DNA of 64,000 nt from MKSF01 sp037190225 (lineage in GTDB: Bacteria; Bacteroidota; Bacteroidia; Chitinophagales; Chitinophagaceae): NCBI GenBank assembly GCA_037190225.1, contig JBBCJL010000006.1, positions 620,001 to 684,000 on the forward strand, written 5' to 3'. Of the stretch, positions 16,635 through 24,388 are shown piece by piece. Both the position numbers and the translations under genes were made by a program. Below the pieces are notes generated by a model. It was given only the letters and a program-made list of their open reading frames with translations, was not told the DNA's origin and did not search any database. Each line of letters begins with the position of its first letter. Within the stretch, counting starts at the first letter, position 1.

Positions 16635-17889
16635 CGGAACACTGACCGCACCACCCTCCAAAAGCGTCTTCCAGAGAGCCTGTGCAGCAGCCGTGCTGAA
16701 GCAGGGCGCTACGGTGCTTAAGAACGGCGGTTACTCAGAAGATGACAAGACAGCTATTGAGATCATTAAAAAAATGGGGGCGCAGGTCGTATTTGTAGGC
16801 ACTACGGCTATTATCAAATTTGAAAATAAAAATACGCATATAACGGAAACACTGCAGCTGAACTGCAATGAAAGCGGCTTATCCTCCCGGATGTTCATGC
16901 CGGTAGTGGCTACCATTTTCTACTCCAGCACCCTGGAAGGTGAGGACGGATTGAAAAAAAGACCCTTCGGGCCGATGATCCGGGCGCTCCGGGCGCTCGG
17001 GCTCCAGGTCACCGCCACCAACGACTCGCTGCCCATCAGCATCGAAGGCAACCTGGTACCTGAAAATGTAGATATTGACGGCAGCACCAGCTCGCAATTC
17101 CTTACTGGGCTGCTGCTGGCCTACAGCTCCTTTTCACTGAGCGAGCCCGTGACCATTACCGTAGCCAACCTGGTCAGCAAGCCCTATATCGACCTTACCC
17201 TGCAGGTAATAGCGGATTTCGGCCTGAACGTCCCCGAAAATAAAGACTACAACACTTTCACCTTTATGCCGCGTACCATCACTTACGGCCAACAGCTCAA
17301 GCTGGAAATTGAAGGCGACTGGAGCGCTGCCATCACTCTGCTGGTTACCGGGGCGCTGACGGGCGAGATCACCGTGGATGGCATCAATGCCTTTACCCGC
17401 CAGGGAGATAAAGCCGTGCTGGCAGCCCTGATGGATGCCGGTGTGCGGCTATCTATAGAAAATGACAGGGTTACGGCTGTCCGGCAGCCTCTTAAGGCCT
17501 TTCATTACGATGCCACGGATACTCCCGATGTCTTCCCGGTGCTGGCCGCGCTGGCCACGCAATGTGAAGGCACCAGCGTCATAGCAGGCGTGCACAGGCT
17601 GCATCACAAGGAAAGCAACCGCGCGGAGGCCATTGTGAACGTATTGACGGCGCTGGGCGTTCCCGCGGACCTGCAGGACGACCTGCTCCTTATAAAAGGT
17701 GCCACCCCGATCCGGGGCGGCATTACCCTGGATGCGCATAACGATCACCGTATCGCTATGATGATCACTATCCTGGGCATGCTGGCAGAGGAACCTGTAC
17801 TGCTCACCAATGCGCGGGTAGTGAACAAATCCTTCCCGCTTTTTTACGAAGAACTTATCAAAATAGGAGCTAATATACAGCAACGGTAA
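16600..17889 (+). CDS. aroA: 3-phosphoshikimate 1-carboxyvinyltransferase (EPSP synthase)
   Basis: AroA adds enolpyruvate from PEP to shikimate-3-phosphate. The 429-residue protein has the N-terminal PPSKS motif (18-22), the GSTSSQFLTGLL core, and the C-terminal DHRIAMM motif. The usual RAL after the substrate loop is RACAAA here. The start overlaps the end of aroB by 35 bases, and the stop shares a base with the ATG of recQ (TAATG), so translation of aroB-aroA-recQ is probably coupled. Confidence 0.95.
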   Translation: MNQISISRSVLNGTLTAPPSKSVFQRACAAAVLKQGATVLKNGGYSEDDKTAIEIIKKMGAQVVFVGTTAIIKFENKNTHITETLQLNCNESGLSSRMFMPVVATIFYSSTLEGEDGLKKRPFGPMIRALRALGLQVTATNDSLPISIEGNLVPENVDIDGSTSSQFLTGLLLAYSSFSLSEPVTITVANLVSKPYIDLTLQVIADFGLNVPENKDYNTFTFMPRTITYGQQLKLEIEGDWSAAITLLVTGALTGEITVDGINAFTRQGDKAVLAALMDAGVRLSIENDRVTAVRQPLKAFHYDATDTPDVFPVLAALATQCEGTSVIAGVHRLHHKESNRAEAIVNVLTALGVPADLQDDLLLIKGATPIRGGITLDAHNDHRIAMMITILGMLAEEPVLLTNARVVNKSFPLFYEELIKIGANIQQR

Positions 17890-19787
17890 TGCTGCAGGAA
17901 CTATTAAAGCAATACTGGAACTATGACACTTTCCGGCCGCAGCAACTGGAGATCATTCAGAGCCTGCTGGCCGGCAGGGACACCCTTGCCGTACTGCCTA
18001 CAGGCGGCGGCAAATCCCTGTGCTACCAGGTGCCGGCGCTGGCAGCTGCCGGCACTGCCATTGTTATCAGTCCGCTGATAGCCCTGATGAAGGACCAGGT
18101 ACAGCAATTACAGCAACGGGGCATACCGGCTGCCTACCTGTCGTCTTCCCGCACTACCGCCGATAATAATGACCTGATGGATGCGGTGCTGGCCGGTACC
18201 TGCAAACTACTGTACATTGCGCCGGAAAGACTATTATCCGAACGCTTCCTGGAACAGCTGTCTGCGGTACGTATCAGCTTCCTTGCCGTGGATGAGGCCC
18301 ACTGCATCTCGCAGTGGGGTCATGACTTCCGCCCCGCCTACCGCCATATAGCCGATATCTTCCGCTACGTACGCCGCATACCGGTGATCGCGCTGACCGC
18401 ATCCGCGACCGACCCGGTCAAGGCAGATATCCTGCAGCAGCTCGGTATGCAAGACACCGCCGTCTTCACCCGCTCGGTCATCAGGGATAACCTGGCCTAT
18501 GAGGTCATGCACCCGCAAAGCAGGCCGGAGGCCCTGATCACCCTGCTGAAAGACCGCCCGGGCAGCAGTATCGTATATTGCAACAGCAGGAAAAAGACCG
18601 AAGAGACCGCCCTGCTGCTGCAACGGCATGGCATGGACGCGCAGGCCTACCACGCCGGTATGCACAAGATGCTGCGCGACAAGGTGCAGGAAGCCTGGAC
18701 TGCCTCCGGCAGCCAGGCTATCTGCGCCACATCGGCCTTCGGGATGGGGATCGACAAGCCGGATGTCAGGACCGTCATCCATATGGATATACCTGCCAGC
18801 CTGGAAGCCTATTACCAGGAAGCCGGAAGAGCAGGACGGGACGGCCAGCCGGCTGCGTGCATCCTGCTGGCAGACGACAACGGCATCAGGCAGCTTTACA
18901 GGCAGGCTGCTCAAAGCTTTCCCGGCATCCCGTTCATACGATCCGTTTATGAAAGGGTGCTCATCTACCTGGGTATCGCAACCGGTGACGGCTACCAGGA
19001 AACCTATGCCTTTGACGCTGTAAAATTTATACAGCAATACCAGCTTCCGGTATATGAGACCCTCGCCGCTATAAGGTTCCTGCAACGGGAAGGCTACTGG
19101 CAATGGAATGAGACCGAAACGCTCTCCGGCAGGCTGATGTTCACCACGGACGAATATTCGATACGGCAGCTTCAGACCATACACGCGAAGTTGCACGAAA
19201 CGGCGGTCGCTGTTCTGCGCCTTTACGGCGGTGTGTTCTCCTACCCTGTTCCCGTGGATGAATTCCGTATTGCCAAAATGATGGGCATCAACAAGCTGGA
19301 GCTGGATAAATACCTGCAGCAGCTGGTCACGATGGGCTTTATCGACTACCAGCCCTACAGTGCCGATGGGGCCTTATACCTGCTGCAGGAAAGGTTACCC
19401 TTATCTTACCTTAAGCTCAATACGCACCTTTACCGGCAGCTGGAAACCGGCCATTATGACAAGCTCCGGCAAATGGAAGCTTATGCCACGAACCGGGAGC
19501 AATGCCGCAGCCTCCTGCTGGCACGGTATTTCAGTGAGCAGGCCACGGCCCCCTGCGGCATCTGCGATAACTGCCGGGACCGGAATGCGGATAAAATGTC
19601 CCTGTCCGGCTTCCGGAAAGCCCTGCTGCAGCAATATACGCTCCCTGCCACGACAACCTTCCGGGAGCTGCAAAATAATTTCCGGACGCTGCCGGAAGGA
19701 AAAATAATTGAGTATCTTCGTTTCCTGAATGATGAGGGCAGAATAGAATGGAACGCCGGTACCGGAAGCATTTATTTAAAACACTAA
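17889..19787 (+). CDS. recQ: ATP-dependent DNA helicase RecQ
   Basis: RecQ unwinds DNA 3'-5' in recombination and replication-fork repair. The 632-residue protein has Walker A TGGGKS (38-43), DEAH (135-138) followed by CISQWGHDFR, helicase motif VI QEAGRAGRDG, and the zinc-binding RQC segment with Cys-x2-Cys-x2-Cys (PCGICDNC) preceded by a fourth Cys in REQCRS. After the winged-helix domain, about 60 residues remain and no clear HRDC domain is seen, so it is of the shorter type. It is coupled to aroA by a one-base overlap, an unusual partner. Confidence 0.93.
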   Translation: MLQELLKQYWNYDTFRPQQLEIIQSLLAGRDTLAVLPTGGGKSLCYQVPALAAAGTAIVISPLIALMKDQVQQLQQRGIPAAYLSSSRTTADNNDLMDAVLAGTCKLLYIAPERLLSERFLEQLSAVRISFLAVDEAHCISQWGHDFRPAYRHIADIFRYVRRIPVIALTASATDPVKADILQQLGMQDTAVFTRSVIRDNLAYEVMHPQSRPEALITLLKDRPGSSIVYCNSRKKTEETALLLQRHGMDAQAYHAGMHKMLRDKVQEAWTASGSQAICATSAFGMGIDKPDVRTVIHMDIPASLEAYYQEAGRAGRDGQPAACILLADDNGIRQLYRQAAQSFPGIPFIRSVYERVLIYLGIATGDGYQETYAFDAVKFIQQYQLPVYETLAAIRFLQREGYWQWNETETLSGRLMFTTDEYSIRQLQTIHAKLHETAVAVLRLYGGVFSYPVPVDEFRIAKMMGINKLELDKYLQQLVTMGFIDYQPYSADGALYLLQERLPLSYLKLNTHLYRQLETGHYDKLRQMEAYATNREQCRSLLLARYFSEQATAPCGICDNCRDRNADKMSLSGFRKALLQQYTLPATTTFRELQNNFRTLPEGKIIEYLRFLNDEGRIEWNAGTGSIYLKH

Positions 19788-19797
19788 CAGTACGAAA

Positions 19798-20805
19798 ATG
19801 ATAAACTTTGCGATAGTCGGGTACGGACATATTGGCCGCAGGCACGCAACACATATATTGGAAAATGACCAGGCCCGGCTGGTGGCAGTATGCGATACGA
19901 ACAACGCTGCAATGGCCAGAGCCTCCGAAGACGGCCACCAGGTGTTTTCCTCCATTGAAAAGATGCTGAGCAGCATACAGGCAGACGTAGTCTGTATCTG
20001 CACGCCGAATTACCTGCATATGGAGCATACGGTAACTGCGCTCCGCCACGGCTGCCATGCCATAGTGGAAAAACCGATGGCCCTGAGCACCGAAGAATGC
20101 GATGTAATGATCTCGGCATCGGAGGAATATGGTAAAATGATATTTGCCGTCAAGCAAAACAGGTATAACGAGCCGGTACGCTTGGTAAAAGAGCTGATAG
20201 CCGCCGGCAAGCTGGGAACAGTCTTAATGGTGCAGGTCAACTGCTTCTGGAACCGTAACGACTTCTACTATGCCCAAAGCAGCTGGCGGGGTAAAAAGCA
20301 AATGGACGGCGGGTGCCTGTTCACCCAATTCAGCCATTTCGTGGACATACTGTACTACCTGAACGGTGATATTGCGGAAGCAAAGGGATATGTAACAAAT
20401 TTTTTACACCGGCATAATACGGAGTTTGAAGATACCGGCGTTTTCAGCATGAAAGCGGCGAACGGCAGTATTGTCAACTTCAACTTTACGACCTGTAGCT
20501 TCCAGAAGAACATGGAAGGCAGCATTACCCTGATGGGGGAAAGAGGCACGTTAAAGATCGGTGGGCAATACCTGAATACCATTGAGTATCAATGCATAGA
20601 AGGAGAACAGCTACCCGATGTCAACATTACGTGCAAAGCCAACGATTACGGAGCCTACAGCGGCTCTATGAGCAACCACGATAAGCTGATAGCCAATGTG
20701 ATCGATGTATTGTTATATGGCAAGCCTATGACAACGACAGCGGCAGAAGGCAGGAAAGTAATATCCATCATAGAAAAAATGTACCATGGAGCAAGCGGAC
20801 AATAG
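19798..20805 (+). CDS. Gfo/Idh/MocA-family oxidoreductase
   Basis: This 335-residue NAD(P)-dependent dehydrogenase has an N-terminal Rossmann motif (GYGHIGRRH, 8-16), the family marker EKPMALS near residue 82-88, and a C-terminal alpha/beta domain with GGCLFTQFSHFVDIL. It resembles WlbA/WbpB-type UDP-N-acetylglucosaminuronate 3-dehydrogenases of surface-sugar synthesis, but no other sugar gene is nearby and the substrate is not fixed. It starts 10 bp after recQ and overlaps the next gene by 20 bp, so it is part of the same run of genes. Confidence 0.85.
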   Translation: MINFAIVGYGHIGRRHATHILENDQARLVAVCDTNNAAMARASEDGHQVFSSIEKMLSSIQADVVCICTPNYLHMEHTVTALRHGCHAIVEKPMALSTEECDVMISASEEYGKMIFAVKQNRYNEPVRLVKELIAAGKLGTVLMVQVNCFWNRNDFYYAQSSWRGKKQMDGGCLFTQFSHFVDILYYLNGDIAEAKGYVTNFLHRHNTEFEDTGVFSMKAANGSIVNFNFTTCSFQKNMEGSITLMGERGTLKIGGQYLNTIEYQCIEGEQLPDVNITCKANDYGAYSGSMSNHDKLIANVIDVLLYGKPMTTTAAEGRKVISIIEKMYHGASGQ

Positions 20806-21028
20806 CATATTAACAGACCTGGCCACTATGACCATGCCCTACGGCAAATATAAGGGCGTGCTGCTGGCACACCTGCCGGAGCCTTACCTGGCCTGGTACC
20901 ATACCAAAGGCTTCCCCAAGGGAAGGCTGGGAATGCTGTTACATTCCTTATACGAAATAAAGCTGAACGGGCTGGAACATCTCCTGAAGCCTTTGATAGA
21001 TCAGCGCAATTCAAAAACATCCAAATAG
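20786..21028 (+). CDS. DUF3820 family small protein
   Basis: This 80-residue protein contains the DUF3820 pattern MPYGKYKGVLLAHLPEPYLA followed by WYHTKGFPKGRLGMLL. DUF3820 proteins are small, widespread and of uncertain function, with some listed as putative quorum-sensing-regulated virulence factors. The gene begins inside the end of the oxidoreductase gene (20 bp overlap) and ends 10 bp before lptB, so it should be expressed from the same transcript. The family call is good. Confidence 0.85.
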   Translation: MEQADNSILTDLATMTMPYGKYKGVLLAHLPEPYLAWYHTKGFPKGRLGMLLHSLYEIKLNGLEHLLKPLIDQRNSKTSK

Positions 21029-21038
21029 CAGCAATACC

Positions 21039-21833
21039 GTGAGTGAGAGAATACATACCGTTAATTTAGTGAAGCGGTACGGCGCCAGGACCGTAGTGGA
21101 TAATTCCTGCATTGAGGTCAGGCAGGGTGAGATCGTAGGGCTCCTGGGTCCCAACGGAGCCGGTAAGACCACTTCCTTTTATATGGTGGTGGGACTGATA
21201 AAGCCGGATGCGGGCAATGTCTATCTGAATGATACGGACATTACTAAGCTGCCTATGTATAAGCGTGCGCAGATGGGTATCGGCTACCTGCCCCAGGAAG
21301 CCTCCGTATTCCGTAAATTATCCGTGGAAGATAATATCCTGGCTGTGCTGCAGATGACAAAGCTGGCGCCGCTGCAGCAAAAGCAAAAGCTGGAAGAGCT
21401 GCTGGAGGAATTCCGCCTGACGCACGTGCGGAAAAGCAACGGCGATGTGCTGAGCGGCGGTGAAAGAAGAAGAACGGAGATCGCCAGGGCATTGGCCGTA
21501 AATCCTAAATTCATCCTGCTGGATGAGCCCTTTGCCGGCATCGACCCCATAGCCGTAGAGGACATCCAGGGCATCGTGGCACGGCTTAAATTTAAAAATA
21601 TCGGCATCCTGATCACCGACCATAACGTGAATGAGACCTTATCCATATGTGACAGGGCTTACCTGATGTTTTCCGGGAAGCTGTTAAAATCCGGCACGGC
21701 AGAAGAGCTGGCCGAGGACGAGCAGGTAAGGAAACTGTACCTGGGCAGGAACTTCGAGCTCAAAAGGAAAGACTGGATCTACGAAGAGGCATTGCGGGAA
21801 CAGCATAACGGGTATAAGCAGCCGGAGCCATAG
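21039..21833 (+). CDS. lptB: LPS export ABC transporter ATP-binding protein LptB
   Basis: LptB powers the LptFGC complex that extracts lipopolysaccharide from the inner membrane. The 264-residue protein has Walker A GPNGAGKT (37-44), the signature LSGGERRRTEIARAL, and Walker B FILLDEPFAGIDPIAVEDIQ, the last being characteristic of LptB. The start codon is GTG (21039). The C-terminal tail (FELKRKDWIYEEALREQ) is about 20 residues longer than in E. coli, as is common in Bacteroidota. It is the last gene of the run that starts at aroB. Confidence 0.93.
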   Translation: MSERIHTVNLVKRYGARTVVDNSCIEVRQGEIVGLLGPNGAGKTTSFYMVVGLIKPDAGNVYLNDTDITKLPMYKRAQMGIGYLPQEASVFRKLSVEDNILAVLQMTKLAPLQQKQKLEELLEEFRLTHVRKSNGDVLSGGERRRTEIARALAVNPKFILLDEPFAGIDPIAVEDIQGIVARLKFKNIGILITDHNVNETLSICDRAYLMFSGKLLKSGTAEELAEDEQVRKLYLGRNFELKRKDWIYEEALREQHNGYKQPEP

Positions 21834-22523
21834 TTGCTGCTCTACTCACTGCACCGGGATACCGTCATAAGGGAAAGAGCATATTATTCATCCCTCGGCA
21901 ACAGCAGCACATGCTGTTCACAGGAACAGGCAGCTTCTGAATCGCTGTATATACCCCAAAATATACGGTCTCCAATAACCAAATAGCATTACCGATAAAA
22001 ATATTTATCCCGGCAGAAAGCATTGATCCATATGAATATGGATCGGGCTGCGATCTGTCCTTCTGTTCAATGGTATCATTACCGGGCAGGTATTATCAAT
22101 ACGCCTCCTGATTGGCTCTCCTCCGATGGTAACAGCGCTCCCGGCATATGCTGTCCTTCCATATACAAAGACAATATGATGAAAGCAATTCCCGGCAGCG
22201 GATATATAAAAATCAGCCACCATACAACCATATTCAAATAACAGTGCGAAAAAATACTTACTTTTAACATTAACAATGTTAAGATTGCGGCGTGAGGAAG
22301 TGCGCTGGCGGTTGCGTCCAGACCCTGTGCAGATGCTCAGCGAAGAAGGAGGGTTTACAGGCTTTCAGCGCTCAGTTGCTCAATACCGCTTTTTTTACTG
22401 AACGCAAATTGATTAGTTGCAGGTGCTCGGTCCGGACTTTTTTAGACTGATCTTACAGTCAGACATGAACAAAACACTCTTTTTTTACAGGCTGCAATGG
22501 CATCACATTAACCCAAAGAAGCA
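21834..22523. other. 690-bp intergenic region
   Basis: No credible gene was found. The short frames at 22005-22276 look random. It contains a perfect 8-3-8 inverted repeat at 22264-22282 and a smaller one, GACTG/CAGTC, at about 22448-22463. It should hold the promoter of the gliding-type cargo gene at 22524, but no exact TAnnTTTG box was identified. Confidence 0.5.
22264..22282. repeat. Perfect inverted repeat TTAACATT-aac-AATGTTAA
   Basis: This 8-3-8 inverted repeat lies about 240 bases before the cargo gene at 22524. Its AT-rich, compact form suits a regulator operator better than a terminator, since no T tract follows. No regulator gene is adjacent. Confidence 0.5.
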
Positions 22524-24131
22524 ATGAGGTATTTATGGATATATATATTGATCTGCTGTTTCCTCCCGGGGTACGGCCAGAACCTTATACCTAACCCATC
22601 CTTTGAACAATATGACTCCTGTATAGGTCCTTTGGGCGCTATCAGACCGGACCCGGGCATTATTACCGGGTGGCTGTCCACCAATGCAGCAACCCCGGAC
22701 TGGTTTTCAGAGGACTGCCGCAGCGCCCCCGTGAATGAATACGGCTACTCCTATGCCCAAAAAGGGCGCTGCTATATCGGCATGATCAACAGCGGCGGGT
22801 ACAGGGAGAATATCCAGGCCAGGCTGCATCGCCCCCTGACACCGGGCAACCGCTACTATGCCTCCTATTATGTCAAAAGGGCCAGGCGCTACTATTCCAT
22901 ATGCTACGGCATTGACCGGATCGGGATCTCATTGTCAATGAACCGGGTATTCAACGCTACTACTAACTTTATCTCATCAGGGCCTGCCGAACATACCCCG
23001 GCCAATATCTTCTTTACCGACACCTTAAACTGGGTGAAAGTAACGCATGAATTCATTGCCTCCGGACCGTATGAATACTTCCTGCTCGGCGTCTTTATGA
23101 ATGACAACAACATTAATTCCCTCACACGCAACGGTGTGCTCAATACGATCGTAGGCACCTATATGTATTATGATAATGTCCTGCTGTTCGACCTCGATTC
23201 CGCCATGGAATACACCAATACCGTTATTAACACCTGTACGGATACCACCATTACAGGAAGCGGAAGGAACGGGAATTTCACCTATCAGTGGTTCGATGGT
23301 GATACCGCACAAAATAAAACGCTGAGCGGCTTCGGAAAGTATTGGGTAAAATCAATTGACTATGACAGCGGGCTGGTATTCATGGATACCTTTTCCATCG
23401 TAGACAACAGCGTAGATATAACACTGAATCTCCGGGATGTGGAAATATGTAAAGGTGACAGCATACAGGTATCCGTGGAAGAGCTGCCTGAGATCCGGGA
23501 GATACTGTGGAGTACGGGTGATACAGGCCCTGCCGCATGGCTGAAAGATGAAAACACCTATACCGTCCGTGCCACCACACAGTGCGATACTTTCCAGCAG
23601 TCATTCAAATTAACCTACAGGCCACCCGTACAGCAGCTGTATGACCTGGATACCGCTTTCTGCTGGGACAGCATACTTTTGAGCTTAAAGCTGAACCAGG
23701 ACCTATACAGGTGGCATTATAATGATAAGCTGTATGTGGAATGGGTGCTGAATCTCACAACGGAAGGAGAGCATCTCTTAAAAGTGACGGATACGGTCTG
23801 CAATACCGAATCATCCGGTAAGATAATGATCAGGACAAGGGTCTGTAAAGACTGCATCAGGATGCCCAATGCCTTCAGTCCCAATAATGACGGACTGAAC
23901 GACCTGATGCGACCCTACATTTATTGTGATATCCAGCAGTATGAGCTGCGGGTATTCAACCGGTTCGGGGAACTGGTGTTTGAGACCACACGGCCCGATG
24001 CCGGATGGGACGGCACCTATAATGGCAAACGCTGCGACCCGGGCGTCTATTTTTACCATGTAAAAGGCAAATACGGGCCGGGAGAGCATGAGACCATCTC
24101 CTACACAGGCGATATTACCCTGATCAGATAG
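22524..24131 (+). CDS. Secreted protein with gliding-motility (CHU_C, type B) C-terminal domain
   Basis: The 535-residue protein has a signal peptide (1-18, ending GYGQ). It begins with NLIPNPSFEQYDSC, the opening of a galactose-binding-like module common in such cargo. Its last ~90 residues are the CHU_C or T9SS type B sorting domain: MPNAFSPNNDGLNDLM, LRVFNRFGELVFET, GWDGTYNGKRCDPGVYFYHV. The middle contains Ig-like beta segments. Type B signals direct secretion by the type IX system and are typical of large adhesins linked to SprF. No enzyme motif is visible, so an adhesive or binding role is likely. Confidence 0.85.
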   Translation: MRYLWIYILICCFLPGYGQNLIPNPSFEQYDSCIGPLGAIRPDPGIITGWLSTNAATPDWFSEDCRSAPVNEYGYSYAQKGRCYIGMINSGGYRENIQARLHRPLTPGNRYYASYYVKRARRYYSICYGIDRIGISLSMNRVFNATTNFISSGPAEHTPANIFFTDTLNWVKVTHEFIASGPYEYFLLGVFMNDNNINSLTRNGVLNTIVGTYMYYDNVLLFDLDSAMEYTNTVINTCTDTTITGSGRNGNFTYQWFDGDTAQNKTLSGFGKYWVKSIDYDSGLVFMDTFSIVDNSVDITLNLRDVEICKGDSIQVSVEELPEIREILWSTGDTGPAAWLKDENTYTVRATTQCDTFQQSFKLTYRPPVQQLYDLDTAFCWDSILLSLKLNQDLYRWHYNDKLYVEWVLNLTTEGEHLLKVTDTVCNTESSGKIMIRTRVCKDCIRMPNAFSPNNDGLNDLMRPYIYCDIQQYELRVFNRFGELVFETTRPDAGWDGTYNGKRCDPGVYFYHVKGKYGPGEHETISYTGDITLIR

Positions 24132-24388
24132 CACACTTTTATAGTATTGTGTACTATATCATGCCGGTCATTCCGAGCGGATGTGAGGTATCTCTTACCC
24201 AGACTAAATCCTGCTTTCCGTATAGTGGCTGTGGTCTTATATAGTCAGTAAATTTTATTAATATCCTGCCACCTCAAACATTACAGAGATGTTGTTTGAC
24301 GCAACAGTGACAATCACATGACGGGTACCTGACAAACTCCAGGCATCCCGGCGCTAATTTCGTGCCATCATATTTTAAATGCTCCAAA
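24132..24388. other. Intergenic region with dispersed-repeat copy
   Basis: This 257-bp spacer between two type IX cargo genes has no gene. It includes a copy of a dispersed repeat at 24167-24204, listed separately. Confidence 0.5.
24167..24204 (+). repeat. Dispersed intergenic repeat, copy 1
   Basis: The core GTCATTCCGAGCGGATGTGA followed by GGTATCTCTTACCCAGAC is found here. The complement of 34782-34802 matches 19 of the first 21 bases. Both copies are intergenic. It resembles the short GTCATTCCGAGC-type repeats scattered in many bacterial genomes. Confidence 0.55.

Noticed and set aside
20786..21028. DUF3820 frame as an out-of-frame shadow
   Set aside because: Rejected as a shadow and kept as a gene: it has a clear family pattern, and its spacing fits the run of genes.
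22005..22276. Short reading frames in the 690-bp gap on both strands
   Set aside because: They overlap each other on opposite strands, have no motifs and no promoter or start context, so they look random.
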